From positions 91,223 through 155,222 of the forward strand of contig UQAB01000002.1 in assembly GCA_900538765.1 (NCBI GenBank): 64,000 bases of DNA. The letters run 5' to 3'. Each line of letters opens with the position of its first letter. The stretch's first letter is position 1. The position numbers were made by a program, and so were the translations under genes. Origin of the DNA: an uncultured Azospirillum sp. GTDB lineage: Bacteria; Pseudomonadota; Alphaproteobacteria; RF32; CAG-239. Below the pieces are notes generated by a model. It ran no database searches. It was not told where the DNA came from and was given only the letters and a program-made list of their open reading frames with translations. Below are positions 26,806-35,356 of the stretch, in pieces.

Positions 26806-27420
26806 TTATCTTGAGTAAAATTCGATAACCAGATTCGGTTCCATTGTGCAAGCATAAGGAACATCATCAAACTTCGGTACGAAAGAATACTTAGCTGTCA
26901 TCTTCTTAGAATCAACTTCCAGATAGCCCGGAACATCTCTGTTTGTAGCTTCAACGGCAGCCAAAACCATCGGCAACTGTCTGGATTTTTCTTTAATTTC
27001 AATAACATCACCGGCTTTAACCATATAAGAAGGAATATTTACTTTCTTACCGTTAACTAAAATATGGTTGTGGTTAACAAACTGACGGGCAGCAAATACG
27101 GACGGCACAAACTTTGCTCTGTAAACCAAGTTGTCCAAACGGGATTCCAAAATACCGATAAGGTTTTCGGCAGCATCCCCTCTTCTTCTGATAGCTTCGG
27201 CATAATACTTGGCAAACTGCTTTTCAGAAATATTACCATAAGAAGCTTTCATTCTCTGCTTGGCATACAACTGAGTACCATAGTCGGTCATTTTCTTTTT
27301 TCTGGCACCATGCTGCCCCGGAGCTGTTTCTCTTTTAACAAAAGAAGCGTTGGATTCGCCCCAGATATTTGCGCCATAGCGGCGTGTGGCTTTTTTCTTA
27401 GCTTTTACAATACTTTTCAT
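26806..27420 (-). CDS. rpsD: 30S ribosomal protein S4
   Basis: At 204 residues this has the usual length for alphaproteobacterial S4. Landmarks are the PGQHGARKKKMTDYG N-terminal segment and the S4 RNA-binding domain RLDNLVYRAKFVPSVFAARQ. FVNHNHILVNGKKVNIPSY also belongs to that domain. It binds 16S rRNA early in small-subunit assembly. It stands alone between AT-rich DNA and a TPR protein, with its own terminator, as often seen in this class. Confidence 0.97.
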   Translation of the reverse strand: MKSIVKAKKKATRRYGANIWGESNASFVKRETAPGQHGARKKKMTDYGTQLYAKQRMKASYGNISEKQFAKYYAEAIRRRGDAAENLIGILESRLDNLVYRAKFVPSVFAARQFVNHNHILVNGKKVNIPSYMVKAGDVIEIKEKSRQLPMVLAAVEATNRDVPGYLEVDSKKMTAKYSFVPKFDDVPYACTMEPNLVIEFYSR

Positions 27421-27640
27421 TAAAGTTTTCCTTTATTTTTATCTCAATTTCATTATTGTTCCGGTAGTTTTGGCTTAAATTCAAACCAAACGGGAAGGCA
27501 CAAAAGCACACATCCGCATTCCCGGAAGTGATTGCAAGTTACCATATATTTTATAAATTTCAAGCGAAATCTGCACTCCGACATTGTTTTTTTCGCCAAA
27601 TGCTGTTAAAATCCGGCCAGAAGAATAATTGAGGAATAAC

Positions 27641-29386
27641 ATGACTTACGATTTTATGTTTTCGCGCGCTTTAGAGCTCCACCAGGACGGACGATTTGCC
27701 GAGGCGGAACAGCTTTACCGGCAGATATTGGAAACAGCGCCGAAAAACCCGGACATACTCAATCTTTTGGGATTGGTTGCTCAGGCGCGGGGCGTGCATA
27801 ACGAAGCCGTCACCCTCTTTTATAAAGCGATAAAAATCAGCCCTGACCATGCGCCCTACCGGTTTAACCTCGCCTTGTCGCTGGCTGAATTGGGCAAACC
27901 GCATGAGGCGATAGAGGCTTATCAGAAAATGCTGGCCTTAACCCCGGATGTGAAAGAAGCCTGGTACAATCTGGGACAACTTCACAAAACGCTTGGCAAT
28001 TTTCAGACTGCTGCATCCTGCTTCCATAAAGCTGCGGCATTGGATAAAACATACGCCGAACCTTTGGTCGGGCTGGCCTTACTTTCCGACGCCCCGGAAA
28101 AGGATTTGAACGCCCTTCTCTTCCTTTTCCCAGATTGCGCGGAGGCTCATTACCAGCTCAGCGTTATATGCCTGGAACAGAACCGTTATAAAGAAGCCCT
28201 TGCCCATGCCCGGTCGGCATTGGAACTTGCACCGGAATCGACAGACGCCTGCCTTGCCGCAGCTTTTTCCTGTTTGAAGCTAAAAGATGACGCTTCGGCA
28301 CGGGATTATTTTGCTAAGACCTACGCAATCAATCCTAAATCAGTCCCTGCCCTCGCCGGTCTCGCCGCCATTGCCAGCAGGGAGAGAGAATTTGACAAAG
28401 CCGAAGCACTGTTTGTCAAAGCCTTGGAACTTGCACCGAACAACACTGAAGCATTGATAAACTATGCAGACATGCTCTACCAAACCGGACGCCTGCTTGA
28501 AGCTGTTGAAACCAGCCGCAAAGCCGTTCTTCTTGCGCCGGACAACCCTGCCGTCAGCAACAATCTTGGAATCATCTGCAAAGACTTGAAAGACTTTGAT
28601 GAAGCCTTAGGGCTGTTTTTTAACGCCTACAAAAAATCGCCGCAAACAGAAGAATTTTCAGTCAACATTTACGAAACACTCCTGCTTTTACACCGGGAAA
28701 AACCGCAGGAAGCTGAACAAATTGCCGCAAACTGGCTTAAAGACAGCCCAGAAAACATCTTTGCCCAACATCTCTCCGCCGCCTTTAACGGACAATCGGA
28801 CAATAATGGCGACAGCCTGTTTAGCCAAAAACTTTTTGACAATTTTGCCTCTTCCTACGAACAAACTCTGAAAAAACTGAATTACCGCCTGCCCGAGATA
28901 ATAAAGGAATGCATCGGAACGCCGCGCGGACTGGTTTGGGATTTGGGCTGCGGTACCGGCCTGATTGCCGAACAATTGAAATCTGAAGAAATCAGTTTTA
29001 TCGGCGTCGACATTTCTGCGGCCATGCTTGACATTGCCCGTTCCAAAAATCTGTATAAAGAACTGATAAACAGCGATATTTTTGATTTTCTGAACAATCC
29101 GCCCGCCCCACCGCCAGCATTGATTATTGCCGCAGACGTTTTCTGCTACATGGGCAGCCTGGAAGGCGTTATCAGCCGTTGCGCCCCCTGCCCTTTGTGC
29201 TTTTCCGTTGAAAAAAGCGAAAAAGACGGCTTCTCGATAACAACTGACGGTCGTTATAAACACAATAAAGACTACGTTAACAACTTGTTAACTAAATCAG
29301 GATACGCTGAAATAACCATAAAGGAAGCCGTCATCCGCCTTGAAGACGGCAAGCCTGTCGCCGGGTTTGTTTTCATGGCCCGCTGA
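27641..29386 (+). CDS. TPR protein with C-terminal SAM-dependent methyltransferase
   Basis: This 581-residue protein starts with about nine tetratricopeptide repeats, for example ALELHQDGRFAEAEQLYRQ. Proline/asparagine-ending repeats such as LELAPNNTEALINYADML also occur. The last 200 residues form a class I methyltransferase with LVWDLGCGTGLIAEQL (SAM motif I), FIGVDISAAMLDIAR and ADVFCYMGSLEGV. The substrate is unknown; TPR-methyltransferase fusions often act on proteins or cell-surface metabolites. The ATG follows TTGAGGAATAAC. The TTG at 27629 is less likely because it lies upstream of the ribosome site. Confidence 0.87.
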   Translation: MTYDFMFSRALELHQDGRFAEAEQLYRQILETAPKNPDILNLLGLVAQARGVHNEAVTLFYKAIKISPDHAPYRFNLALSLAELGKPHEAIEAYQKMLALTPDVKEAWYNLGQLHKTLGNFQTAASCFHKAAALDKTYAEPLVGLALLSDAPEKDLNALLFLFPDCAEAHYQLSVICLEQNRYKEALAHARSALELAPESTDACLAAAFSCLKLKDDASARDYFAKTYAINPKSVPALAGLAAIASREREFDKAEALFVKALELAPNNTEALINYADMLYQTGRLLEAVETSRKAVLLAPDNPAVSNNLGIICKDLKDFDEALGLFFNAYKKSPQTEEFSVNIYETLLLLHREKPQEAEQIAANWLKDSPENIFAQHLSAAFNGQSDNNGDSLFSQKLFDNFASSYEQTLKKLNYRLPEIIKECIGTPRGLVWDLGCGTGLIAEQLKSEEISFIGVDISAAMLDIARSKNLYKELINSDIFDFLNNPPAPPPALIIAADVFCYMGSLEGVISRCAPCPLCFSVEKSEKDGFSITTDGRYKHNKDYVNNLLTKSGYAEITIKEAVIRLEDGKPVAGFVFMAR

Positions 29387-29420
29387 CTTTCTCCACTAAA
29401 AAAACATCAGGAGGAATCCC

Positions 29421-30071
29421 ATGACTGATGAAATAATTGATATCTATGATGAAAACATGAATCCTATCGGAACAGCCACTAAAGCGCAGGCACACCGCGA
29501 AGGTTTGTGGCACAAGGCTTTCCGTTGCTGGATAATAAAACCGCTGCCGGAAAACAAGTGCAAAGTCTGGATGCAGCTCCGTAGCTCAAACAAACGCCTT
29601 TATCCCAACCTCTTGGCCACTTCTGCCGCCGGACACTTAAAAAGCGGCGAACAAAACCGTGATGGCATCCGGGAAATCGAGGAAGAACTCGGGCTGAAAA
29701 TTCCCCGTGAAAATCTGGTCAAACTTTTTACCTCAAAGCGTTACTACCATGATGACAATATGATTGACAACGAATTTAATCCCACCTACCTTTGTGAAGT
29801 AGACAAGGATTTCTCGGAACTGACACTCCAGCCGAACGAAGTTGACGGCATTTTTGAATTTGATTTGGAAGACCTGATTAACCTCTTCAACAAAAAAATA
29901 GATAAAATCTTTTCTTCAGGATTGGTCAAAACCGCAGATAACAAAAGCGAATTCAAAACCGGATATTTCTGGCGCAAAGATTTTGTTCCGCATGATGATG
30001 GATATTACCCCAAAGTGTTCAATACCATAAAGAGATATCGCGAAGGGCTGTCCCCTGAAGCCGCAGAATAA
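29421..30071 (+). CDS. Nudix hydrolase, isopentenyl-diphosphate-isomerase-like subgroup
   Basis: This 216-residue protein begins DEIIDIYDENMNPIGTATK, followed by HREGLWHKAFRCW. This pattern is typical of the Nudix subgroup related to IPP isomerase. The Nudix box is GHLKSGEQNRDGIREIEEEL, one residue shorter than the standard 23-residue box between the first Glu and the REx2EE motif. I recall the same spacing in related proteins. Substrate is not predictable. The ATG follows CAGGAGGAATCCC. It has a shared terminator with the convergent HD gene. Confidence 0.85.
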   Translation: MTDEIIDIYDENMNPIGTATKAQAHREGLWHKAFRCWIIKPLPENKCKVWMQLRSSNKRLYPNLLATSAAGHLKSGEQNRDGIREIEEELGLKIPRENLVKLFTSKRYYHDDNMIDNEFNPTYLCEVDKDFSELTLQPNEVDGIFEFDLEDLINLFNKKIDKIFSSGLVKTADNKSEFKTGYFWRKDFVPHDDGYYPKVFNTIKRYREGLSPEAAE

Positions 30072-30099
30072 AAAAAAGCGCTTAAACAAGCGCTTTTTT
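30072..30099. terminator. Bidirectional terminator
   Basis: AAAAAAGCGCTT/AAGCGCTTTTTT gives a 12-bp stem with a 4-base loop and T-runs on both strands. It serves the Nudix gene and the HD-domain gene. Confidence 0.92.
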
Positions 30100-30118
30100 T
30101 TGCAGTTTGCCAAAATTC

Positions 30119-30664
30119 CTATCGGATAATATCCAGAAGCTGCTGATAAATAATCTGAATTTCGCTGTCATTGGCATCAGCAACGGAACGGCGCATTGCT
30201 GTTTTAATAAATTCCCGAGCCAGCCCCTCTTCCGTTTTGCGATGCTTTTGATAATAAACAGCCTGTACGGCACTTTCCAGCTTGTCTATATTTTTCACAA
30301 ACCGTGCTTCCGGCGTTTCGCCGTCTTCATATTCCCGAAACCAGCGAACAATATCGGGAAAATTTATCTCTTCGGCAATCCGCGCCATAGCCGCCGCCTC
30401 GTTGTTGGCCTTTTCTTCCTCACTGATACCGTCATAAGGCGTGATATCCCCGACATAAACTTCTGCCAAATCATGAACAATCGCCATTTTCATACAACGT
30501 CCGAAATCCAGCCCCTCCGGCGCCAACAGCAAAGCCAGCAAACTGATGCCGAAACAATGGTCGGCAACGGATTCCGGATTTTCAATATTCTTCCGAATCC
30601 ACCCCGTTCTTTTCAGCTCTTTAAATTTTCCAAGAATCTCAATTATATTGTCAATATTCTGCAT
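30119..30664 (-). CDS. HD-domain hydrolase (HDDC2/YfbR-like nucleotidase)
   Basis: This 181-residue protein shows the HD metal ligands in ESVADHCFGISLLALLL, MAIVHDLAEVYVGDITP and a distal Asp (NIDKLESAVQ). The spacing and ITPYDGIS resemble 5'-deoxynucleotidases of the HDDC2/YfbR group. The ATG after GTGGCGGA is used. A longer GTG/ATG frame reaching 30760 overlaps the upstream gene and has an unrelated Cys-rich leader. It lies 8 bases after the DUF4236 gene. Confidence 0.85.
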   Translation of the reverse strand: MQNIDNIIEILGKFKELKRTGWIRKNIENPESVADHCFGISLLALLLAPEGLDFGRCMKMAIVHDLAEVYVGDITPYDGISEEEKANNEAAAMARIAEEINFPDIVRWFREYEDGETPEARFVKNIDKLESAVQAVYYQKHRKTEEGLAREFIKTAMRRSVADANDSEIQIIYQQLLDIIR

Positions 30665-30672
30665 TCCGCCAC

Positions 30673-30936
30673 TCACAAATTTATACTGATAACGCCGCTT
30701 TTCAGGGCATAATACGCCGCAAACACAATAACGGCAACAATAACAAGGACAATCCCCCATCCAGCAGACAGGCTTCTGCGGTAATAAAGACCACCACGCC
30801 CGGCATGGACATAATTTCCCTTTGGCCCGCTGCCAAAACGCAGCCCCTTGCCGCCGATGGAAACGCCGACACCGGACTTTGACAAATTAACCCGTACCGG
30901 ACCAATATTAAAGCCTTTTTTCAGATAAAACCCCAT
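30673..30936 (-). CDS. DUF4236 domain protein
   Basis: This 87-residue protein opens with GFYLKKGFNIGPVRVNLSKSG and contains GNYVHAGRGGLYYRR, the DUF4236 pattern. One membrane helix follows near residues 58-78. DUF4236 has no known function. It starts 12 bases after the autotransporter stop and ends 8 bases before the HD gene, so the three may share a transcript. Confidence 0.85.
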   Translation of the reverse strand: MGFYLKKGFNIGPVRVNLSKSGVGVSIGGKGLRFGSGPKGNYVHAGRGGLYYRRSLSAGWGIVLVIVAVIVFAAYYALKSGVISINL

Positions 30937-30948
30937 TTTATAGCCTCT

Positions 30949-33900
30949 TTACAAATTATAACTAGCCCCCAGTCCCAAAGAAGAAGCATCATAATCGCTG
31001 CCAAAAGTATAATTAGCCCAGCCATATGCCGACAATTTGTCGGAAAAACCATAGCGTCCGCCAATTTCTATCCGTCCCAACGTCTGATTTTTAAGAGCAT
31101 TCACATTCCGCAAACCGGTAACTTTTACATCACCACCATCACTAAACGTTTGAATCACAAGAGGTCTGACATAAATATTAGCATAACCACCATCTACGTC
31201 AATTTTTTTGGTCAGTCTGACACCAAATTCAGCTTCCAACTGACGCAAAGAAGCATACTTGGCAATTTTGCCGGCATTGTCACGAGCATCGTCATAATTA
31301 ACATCAGTGTAAAAAAGTCCAGCACTCGGCGTAACATAAAGAGACTTAGTCAAAGCATAATCATACCCTAATTCAACACTTCCACCAAACTCTGTACCCT
31401 CTGTATCTGATGTAATACCGTCTTTCGTCTTCAAATCAACTTTCTGTATACCGCCATACAACGTAGCAAAGGCCCACCAGTTTCTGCTGTTATGACGATA
31501 ATACAAACCACCAAGATAGCTGTCGATATCAATTTCAGATCCCATCATTGAATAATAGTGCTCACCATTACCACTCATATCATAATTACCTTTACGATAT
31601 GAAACAAACAGCCCAAGCTTATTATACAAATCATGTTGCATGGTAGCTCCGGCCTCAAATCCCCAAACGTCAGCATCAATATCAACTTCATCCTTGCTCT
31701 TTGACGAATGGTAAACAGCATTAGCCCACATAGCATTAAATGGCTCTCCGTCCCATGAATAATCATAGAAACCGCATCCCGGACAATAAAGACGACTTCC
31801 CTGAACCTGACGATCAACATTACCAATCATTCCTCTGGTCTGTTCCAAAGCCGCTACAGGCAAAGCCTGATAAGCCACAACTTCCGGCGCAACCATGCTG
31901 CGCCCTGTTACTTTGCCCAAAACAGGCTTATCCGGAACACCGGGAACCTCAGGGACATCTGGAACATCTGGAACATCCGGATCAACATTTTTATCTGGAT
32001 TATCAACATCGTTCATAACCAAATCCCAGCGATTCGCATTATTTCCGACAGATGTATAGTTAACTTCGTACAAATAAGGGCTTCGGTAAACACGGGAAAC
32101 AACAAATGACCCCTCATTTCCGGTAGTATCGTTTTCTGATTGGGCAAACAAAATCCCTCCCTTACCACGGATATCTGTATCCGAAGAAGAATGGACAATC
32201 ATTTTGGTAACCCCTTCAACATTACCGGCAATATGTAATTCATCGGCCGTCATATTATCGGGATTAACATCAACATGCAGAAAACTGTCTGTTGCCGAAT
32301 AACCTCTCAGCCTGACTGTATCACGATAACCGTTCGCAATATTAAATATGGCGTTATTCAAAGATAACGAAGTCACTGCCGCCGCATCTCGATCAGCACT
32401 GCCGTCTGCATTCAGCGACGCAACAAATGCTCCTTTTCCGTCCCAATTCTGAGCAGTCTTATCATCATGTTGATAATCACCGAATTTTAACGTTGTTCCG
32501 CTGACAGCCACAGATCCCGCATTCACGATGTCCGCATTTACAGCAACATATTGCGAGGTAGTGCCAGCATCTGCATCAACGATATCATCACCTGTAAAAT
32601 TATACTTACCATTCTCCAAATTATCATTGATCACCCATGCGCCGCCACCTGAAGTTTCGAAAGTAAATACAGATGTATCCGTACCATAAACAGCATTGTA
32701 AATTTTTCCGCGACCGGCATCCTGCGTATGGTTTCCGGACATAAAATGCGTATCGGCGTTCGAAGAAAACGTCATATTACTGCGAGTATACACGGCACCA
32801 CCGTTTTCTGTGGCTGAATTGTTGATAAAATCTCCGGTAATAAGACCAACTGTCTTATTAAGCTCATTATAAATAGCGCCCCCGTTTTTTCCTGCCGAAT
32901 TTCCAATAAAATCCCCGGTAATACGTCCTATTTCCTTATGATTTTTAATCGCGCCGCCATTGCCCAAGGTAGCATTTCCGATAAAGTTTCCGTTAACTTC
33001 TCCTATTATTCCCATGCCGCCATTATTAATTGCGCCAGCACCATAATCACTGACATTGCTATTGGCTTTATTAGCAATAAAATCCCCGGTTATTTTATCA
33101 ATTGTTCCCTCATTCAAAATTGCTCCAGCTGCGATTCCTGCTGAATTTCCTATAAAATTCCCAGTAATATTGCCAATTTTTCCATAGTGATAATTATAAA
33201 GAGCTCCACCATTCACTTCTGCTGAATTTCCAATAAAATCTCCGGTAATATTACCGAGAGTTTTGCTGTTGCCATTATAAACAGCTCCGCCTGTGCCATT
33301 TTTGCCGTTTGCATGATTTCCAACAAAATCCCCAGTAATGTTGCCCATAATACCATTATTGCTGACCGCCCCGCCATTGGTAACAGCCGTGTTGGCAACA
33401 AAATCACCGGAAACTTCTCCTACTGTTCCTTCATTGTAAATAGCGCCGCCCGAACCGTCTCCAGGCTCCTGCCCCGCGGCATTGCCTATAAAATTAGCCG
33501 TAATATTGCCAATTTCCGAATTTTTGTAATTGTAAATAGCACCACCGTTTCCCTTTTGCCCAGCACGAGCCAATCCAGTGTAGTTGCCAACAAAATCCCC
33601 TTGAATATCACCAATTGTCGCCGCATTATAAATAGCTCCGCCGCCATTAGGCGCATAGTCAAATACAAAACTTCCCGAAACGCTGTCTATCGTGTTTCTG
33701 CTGTTATTAATTCCACCACCGCTTGAAAAGCCTTTTTTTATGTTAACAAAATCCGCATTGACATCTCCTGATAAAGATGTCTGGCTGGAAGTATATTTAG
33801 TCCGGCTGGGATTGTCTGTAAAAGTATACTTAAAATATTGCGTATTACCATTAGGCAGTTCAATTTTTACAGTATCTGTCCCTTCGGCAGAAACTTTTTC

Positions 33901-34398
33901 CCACGAAATATTTTCCGCTGTTGAAAACTTATTTTGCAACATTGATATTTTGTAATACCGGTTATTAAGTTTTCCTTCAGCATCCGTCTCCTGAACTATA
34001 AAATCATAATCATCCTTAGATCCTTCCAAGTATACAAAAGCGCTGGAAGGAATAGACACCGTATCAAAACTGTATGTTTTTCCGCCATACTCAAACAAAC
34101 CGTCAGCTTTTTCAACCAAGATGCCGGCAGAAGTTCCTGCCAGAACAGTCAACAACTCAGCATCACTGTCTTTAGGCGTGAAGTAATAACCTTTATCGCC
34201 AATTGTAACTTTCACAGCACCGTCCGGCAAATCACCGCTTAATTCTGTCAAGCTATATGCTTCGCTTATACCTGGCAATACAGACGAAGCTTCCGCCTTC
34301 AAACTATCTAACGTAGGAGCTATAGGCAAAGCAGTTGCCGGCATGCCTAAAAATGTGGTTGCCATTAATGTTATTGTCCAAGAAAACTGTTTAGTCAT
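30949..34398 (-). CDS. Autotransporter adhesin with Pmp-like GGA[IVL]/FxxN beta-helix repeats
   Basis: This 1149-residue protein has a signal peptide (about residues 1-23). The passenger domain holds eleven GGAIYN-type motifs and ten FIGN-type (FxxN) motifs in alternation, about residues 245-560. Each repeat is about 25 residues and carries a segment like IGNITGDF. These paired motifs are the signature of chlamydial polymorphic membrane proteins and predict a right-handed beta-helix. A Pro-rich linker (PDVPDVPDVPEVPGVP) precedes a C-terminal autotransporter beta-barrel (about 860-1149). The barrel ends SYNL rather than in an aromatic residue. It is probably surface-exposed. The ligand is unknown. 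Confidence 0.9.
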   Translation of the reverse strand: MTKQFSWTITLMATTFLGMPATALPIAPTLDSLKAEASSVLPGISEAYSLTELSGDLPDGAVKVTIGDKGYYFTPKDSDAELLTVLAGTSAGILVEKADGLFEYGGKTYSFDTVSIPSSAFVYLEGSKDDYDFIVQETDAEGKLNNRYYKISMLQNKFSTAENISWEKVSAEGTDTVKIELPNGNTQYFKYTFTDNPSRTKYTSSQTSLSGDVNADFVNIKKGFSSGGGINNSRNTIDSVSGSFVFDYAPNGGGAIYNAATIGDIQGDFVGNYTGLARAGQKGNGGAIYNYKNSEIGNITANFIGNAAGQEPGDGSGGAIYNEGTVGEVSGDFVANTAVTNGGAVSNNGIMGNITGDFVGNHANGKNGTGGAVYNGNSKTLGNITGDFIGNSAEVNGGALYNYHYGKIGNITGNFIGNSAGIAAGAILNEGTIDKITGDFIANKANSNVSDYGAGAINNGGMGIIGEVNGNFIGNATLGNGGAIKNHKEIGRITGDFIGNSAGKNGGAIYNELNKTVGLITGDFINNSATENGGAVYTRSNMTFSSNADTHFMSGNHTQDAGRGKIYNAVYGTDTSVFTFETSGGGAWVINDNLENGKYNFTGDDIVDADAGTTSQYVAVNADIVNAGSVAVSGTTLKFGDYQHDDKTAQNWDGKGAFVASLNADGSADRDAAAVTSLSLNNAIFNIANGYRDTVRLRGYSATDSFLHVDVNPDNMTADELHIAGNVEGVTKMIVHSSSDTDIRGKGGILFAQSENDTTGNEGSFVVSRVYRSPYLYEVNYTSVGNNANRWDLVMNDVDNPDKNVDPDVPDVPDVPEVPGVPDKPVLGKVTGRSMVAPEVVAYQALPVAALEQTRGMIGNVDRQVQGSRLYCPGCGFYDYSWDGEPFNAMWANAVYHSSKSKDEVDIDADVWGFEAGATMQHDLYNKLGLFVSYRKGNYDMSGNGEHYYSMMGSEIDIDSYLGGLYYRHNSRNWWAFATLYGGIQKVDLKTKDGITSDTEGTEFGGSVELGYDYALTKSLYVTPSAGLFYTDVNYDDARDNAGKIAKYASLRQLEAEFGVRLTKKIDVDGGYANIYVRPLVIQTFSDGGDVKVTGLRNVNALKNQTLGRIEIGGRYGFSDKLSAYGWANYTFGSDYDASSLGLGASYNL

Positions 34399-34712
34399 CT
34401 GCTCTACTCTTTATATTTGTCTAACACATACTATATTAAAATACCTATATTTAAATGATTGAAAAAGTACAATAACAGGATAAAAAAATCAACAAAATAT
34501 TTACAGCATTAAACGTCAAAAACATCAATATTTTCTAGAAATTTTAAACGGCTCCTCCAAAAAACAAAAAACAGGAAATTTACTCAAATTTCCAATTTTA
34601 TCTGTTTTTATTTCAACTTATTTTTTATTTTTGCAACATCACTGTTAAATTCTATCTCTGAATTTCTGCAAACCCTGTTTGATATTAAAAACATTAACAA
34701 TCTATAAAAACA
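34399..34712. other. AT-rich noncoding upstream region of the autotransporter
   Basis: No coding sequence is supported here. The autotransporter promoter must lie in this stretch, but no sharp -35/-10 pair was identified with confidence. Confidence 0.35.
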
Positions 34713-34807
34713 CAAAAAAAAGCCATCTGATGTATCACCCTTATGAACTTTTGTTTTTTTCGATAAAAACAGGCTCATTTGTGATGATAAATCAAATGGC
34801 TATTTTT
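34713..34807 (-). terminator. Long imperfect hairpin after tRNA-Ser, probably its terminator
   Basis: AAAAAGCCAT and ATGGCTATTTTT form the base of a 20-odd-bp interrupted stem. The stem continues with TGTATCAC/GTGATGAT around a loop of about 43 bases. On the minus strand it ends GATGGCTTTTTTTTG. It is unusually long for a simple terminator. Confidence 0.5.
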
Positions 34808-34809
34808 AA

Positions 34810-34897
34810 TGGCGGAGAGTACAGGACTCGAACCTGTGCATCGTTATTCACGATGACGGATTAGCAATCCGCTGCATTACCACTCTGCCAACTCTCC
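34810..34897 (-). tRNA. tRNA-Ser (anticodon GCT)
   Basis: On the minus strand the acceptor GGAGAGT pairs with ACTCTCC and is followed by discriminator G and an encoded CCA. The anticodon loop carries GCT within GGATTGCTAATCC. The long variable arm (CATCGTGAATAACGATG) is class II, as expected for serine. The T-arm is CAGGTTCGAGTCCTG. Confidence 0.97.
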
Positions 34898-35005
34898 ATC
34901 AGTACCGTGGTACGCAGATATATTTATATGATGTTTCTCTCAACGTCAATATAAAAATTAAAAATAATCCATATTATTTTTAATTTGACATTTTAAAGAC
35001 ATAAT

Positions 35006-35033
35006 TTTACACTTTGTCTATCGTTTTTATTAT
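35006..35033 (+). promoter_or_regulatory. Promoter of the 35059 gene, TTGACA-N-TTTGTC type (variant)
   Basis: TTTACA at 35006-35011 (one base from TTGACA) is followed by one C and TTTGTCTA. The -10 is TATTAT at 35028-35033 with a 16-base spacer. It matches the blocks at 19705, 61524 and 62558 in order and spacing. Confidence 0.5.
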
Positions 35034-35058
35034 TATAACACTATAAATTTTATGCTTT

Positions 35059-35313
35059 ATGAAAAAGTTCTTATTATTAGTTTGCGGAGCTTTTATGTTA
35101 TCATGCTTTAGCTCCTGCGGAATTTGGGAACTCAGCCGGCCGCCGTCATATCGTTGCAGTTATGCCGTACCGCCGCCGCCACAAACTCCCCCGCCGCCTT
35201 ACTATCGTCCGGCACCGCCCCCTCCGCCTGAAAAAAAGCCCAATAAGCACAGGCCGAAACAAAAAAAACCGGACAGAGAACCCCGGCGTGCTTACCCGCT
35301 CCGACCGTTGTAA
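35059..35313 (+). CDS. Small proline-rich lipoprotein
   Basis: This 84-residue protein has a lipoprotein signal (LLVCGAFMLSCFSSC, mature Cys20). The mature part is dominated by proline runs (VPPPPQTPPPPYYRPAPPPP) and then Lys/Arg. It probably is an anchored extended linker in the envelope. The function is unknown. There is no Shine-Dalgarno sequence and the leader is A/T-rich, with the shared promoter type upstream. Monocistronic, with a terminator after it. Confidence 0.72.
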   Translation: MKKFLLLVCGAFMLSCFSSCGIWELSRPPSYRCSYAVPPPPQTPPPPYYRPAPPPPPEKKPNKHRPKQKKPDREPRRAYPLRPL

Positions 35314-35319
35314 TCAAAG

Positions 35320-35354
35320 AAAATCCCTAAAGTCTTTCCGGCCTTAGGGATTTT
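35320..35354. terminator. Bidirectional terminator
   Basis: AAATCCCTAA/TTAGGGATTT makes a 10-bp stem around a 13-base loop with T-rich flanks on both strands. It sits between the lipoprotein gene and the convergent ZIP transporter gene. Confidence 0.75.
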
Positions 35355-35356
35355 TT

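Noticed and set aside
31930..31995. Short tandem repeat ACATCTGGA as a CRISPR-like or regulatory repeat
   Set aside because: It is in frame and encodes the PDV repeats of the autotransporter linker.
33313..33726. Plus-strand frame opposite the autotransporter repeats
   Set aside because: It is the antisense shadow of the repetitive passenger and has no independent signals.
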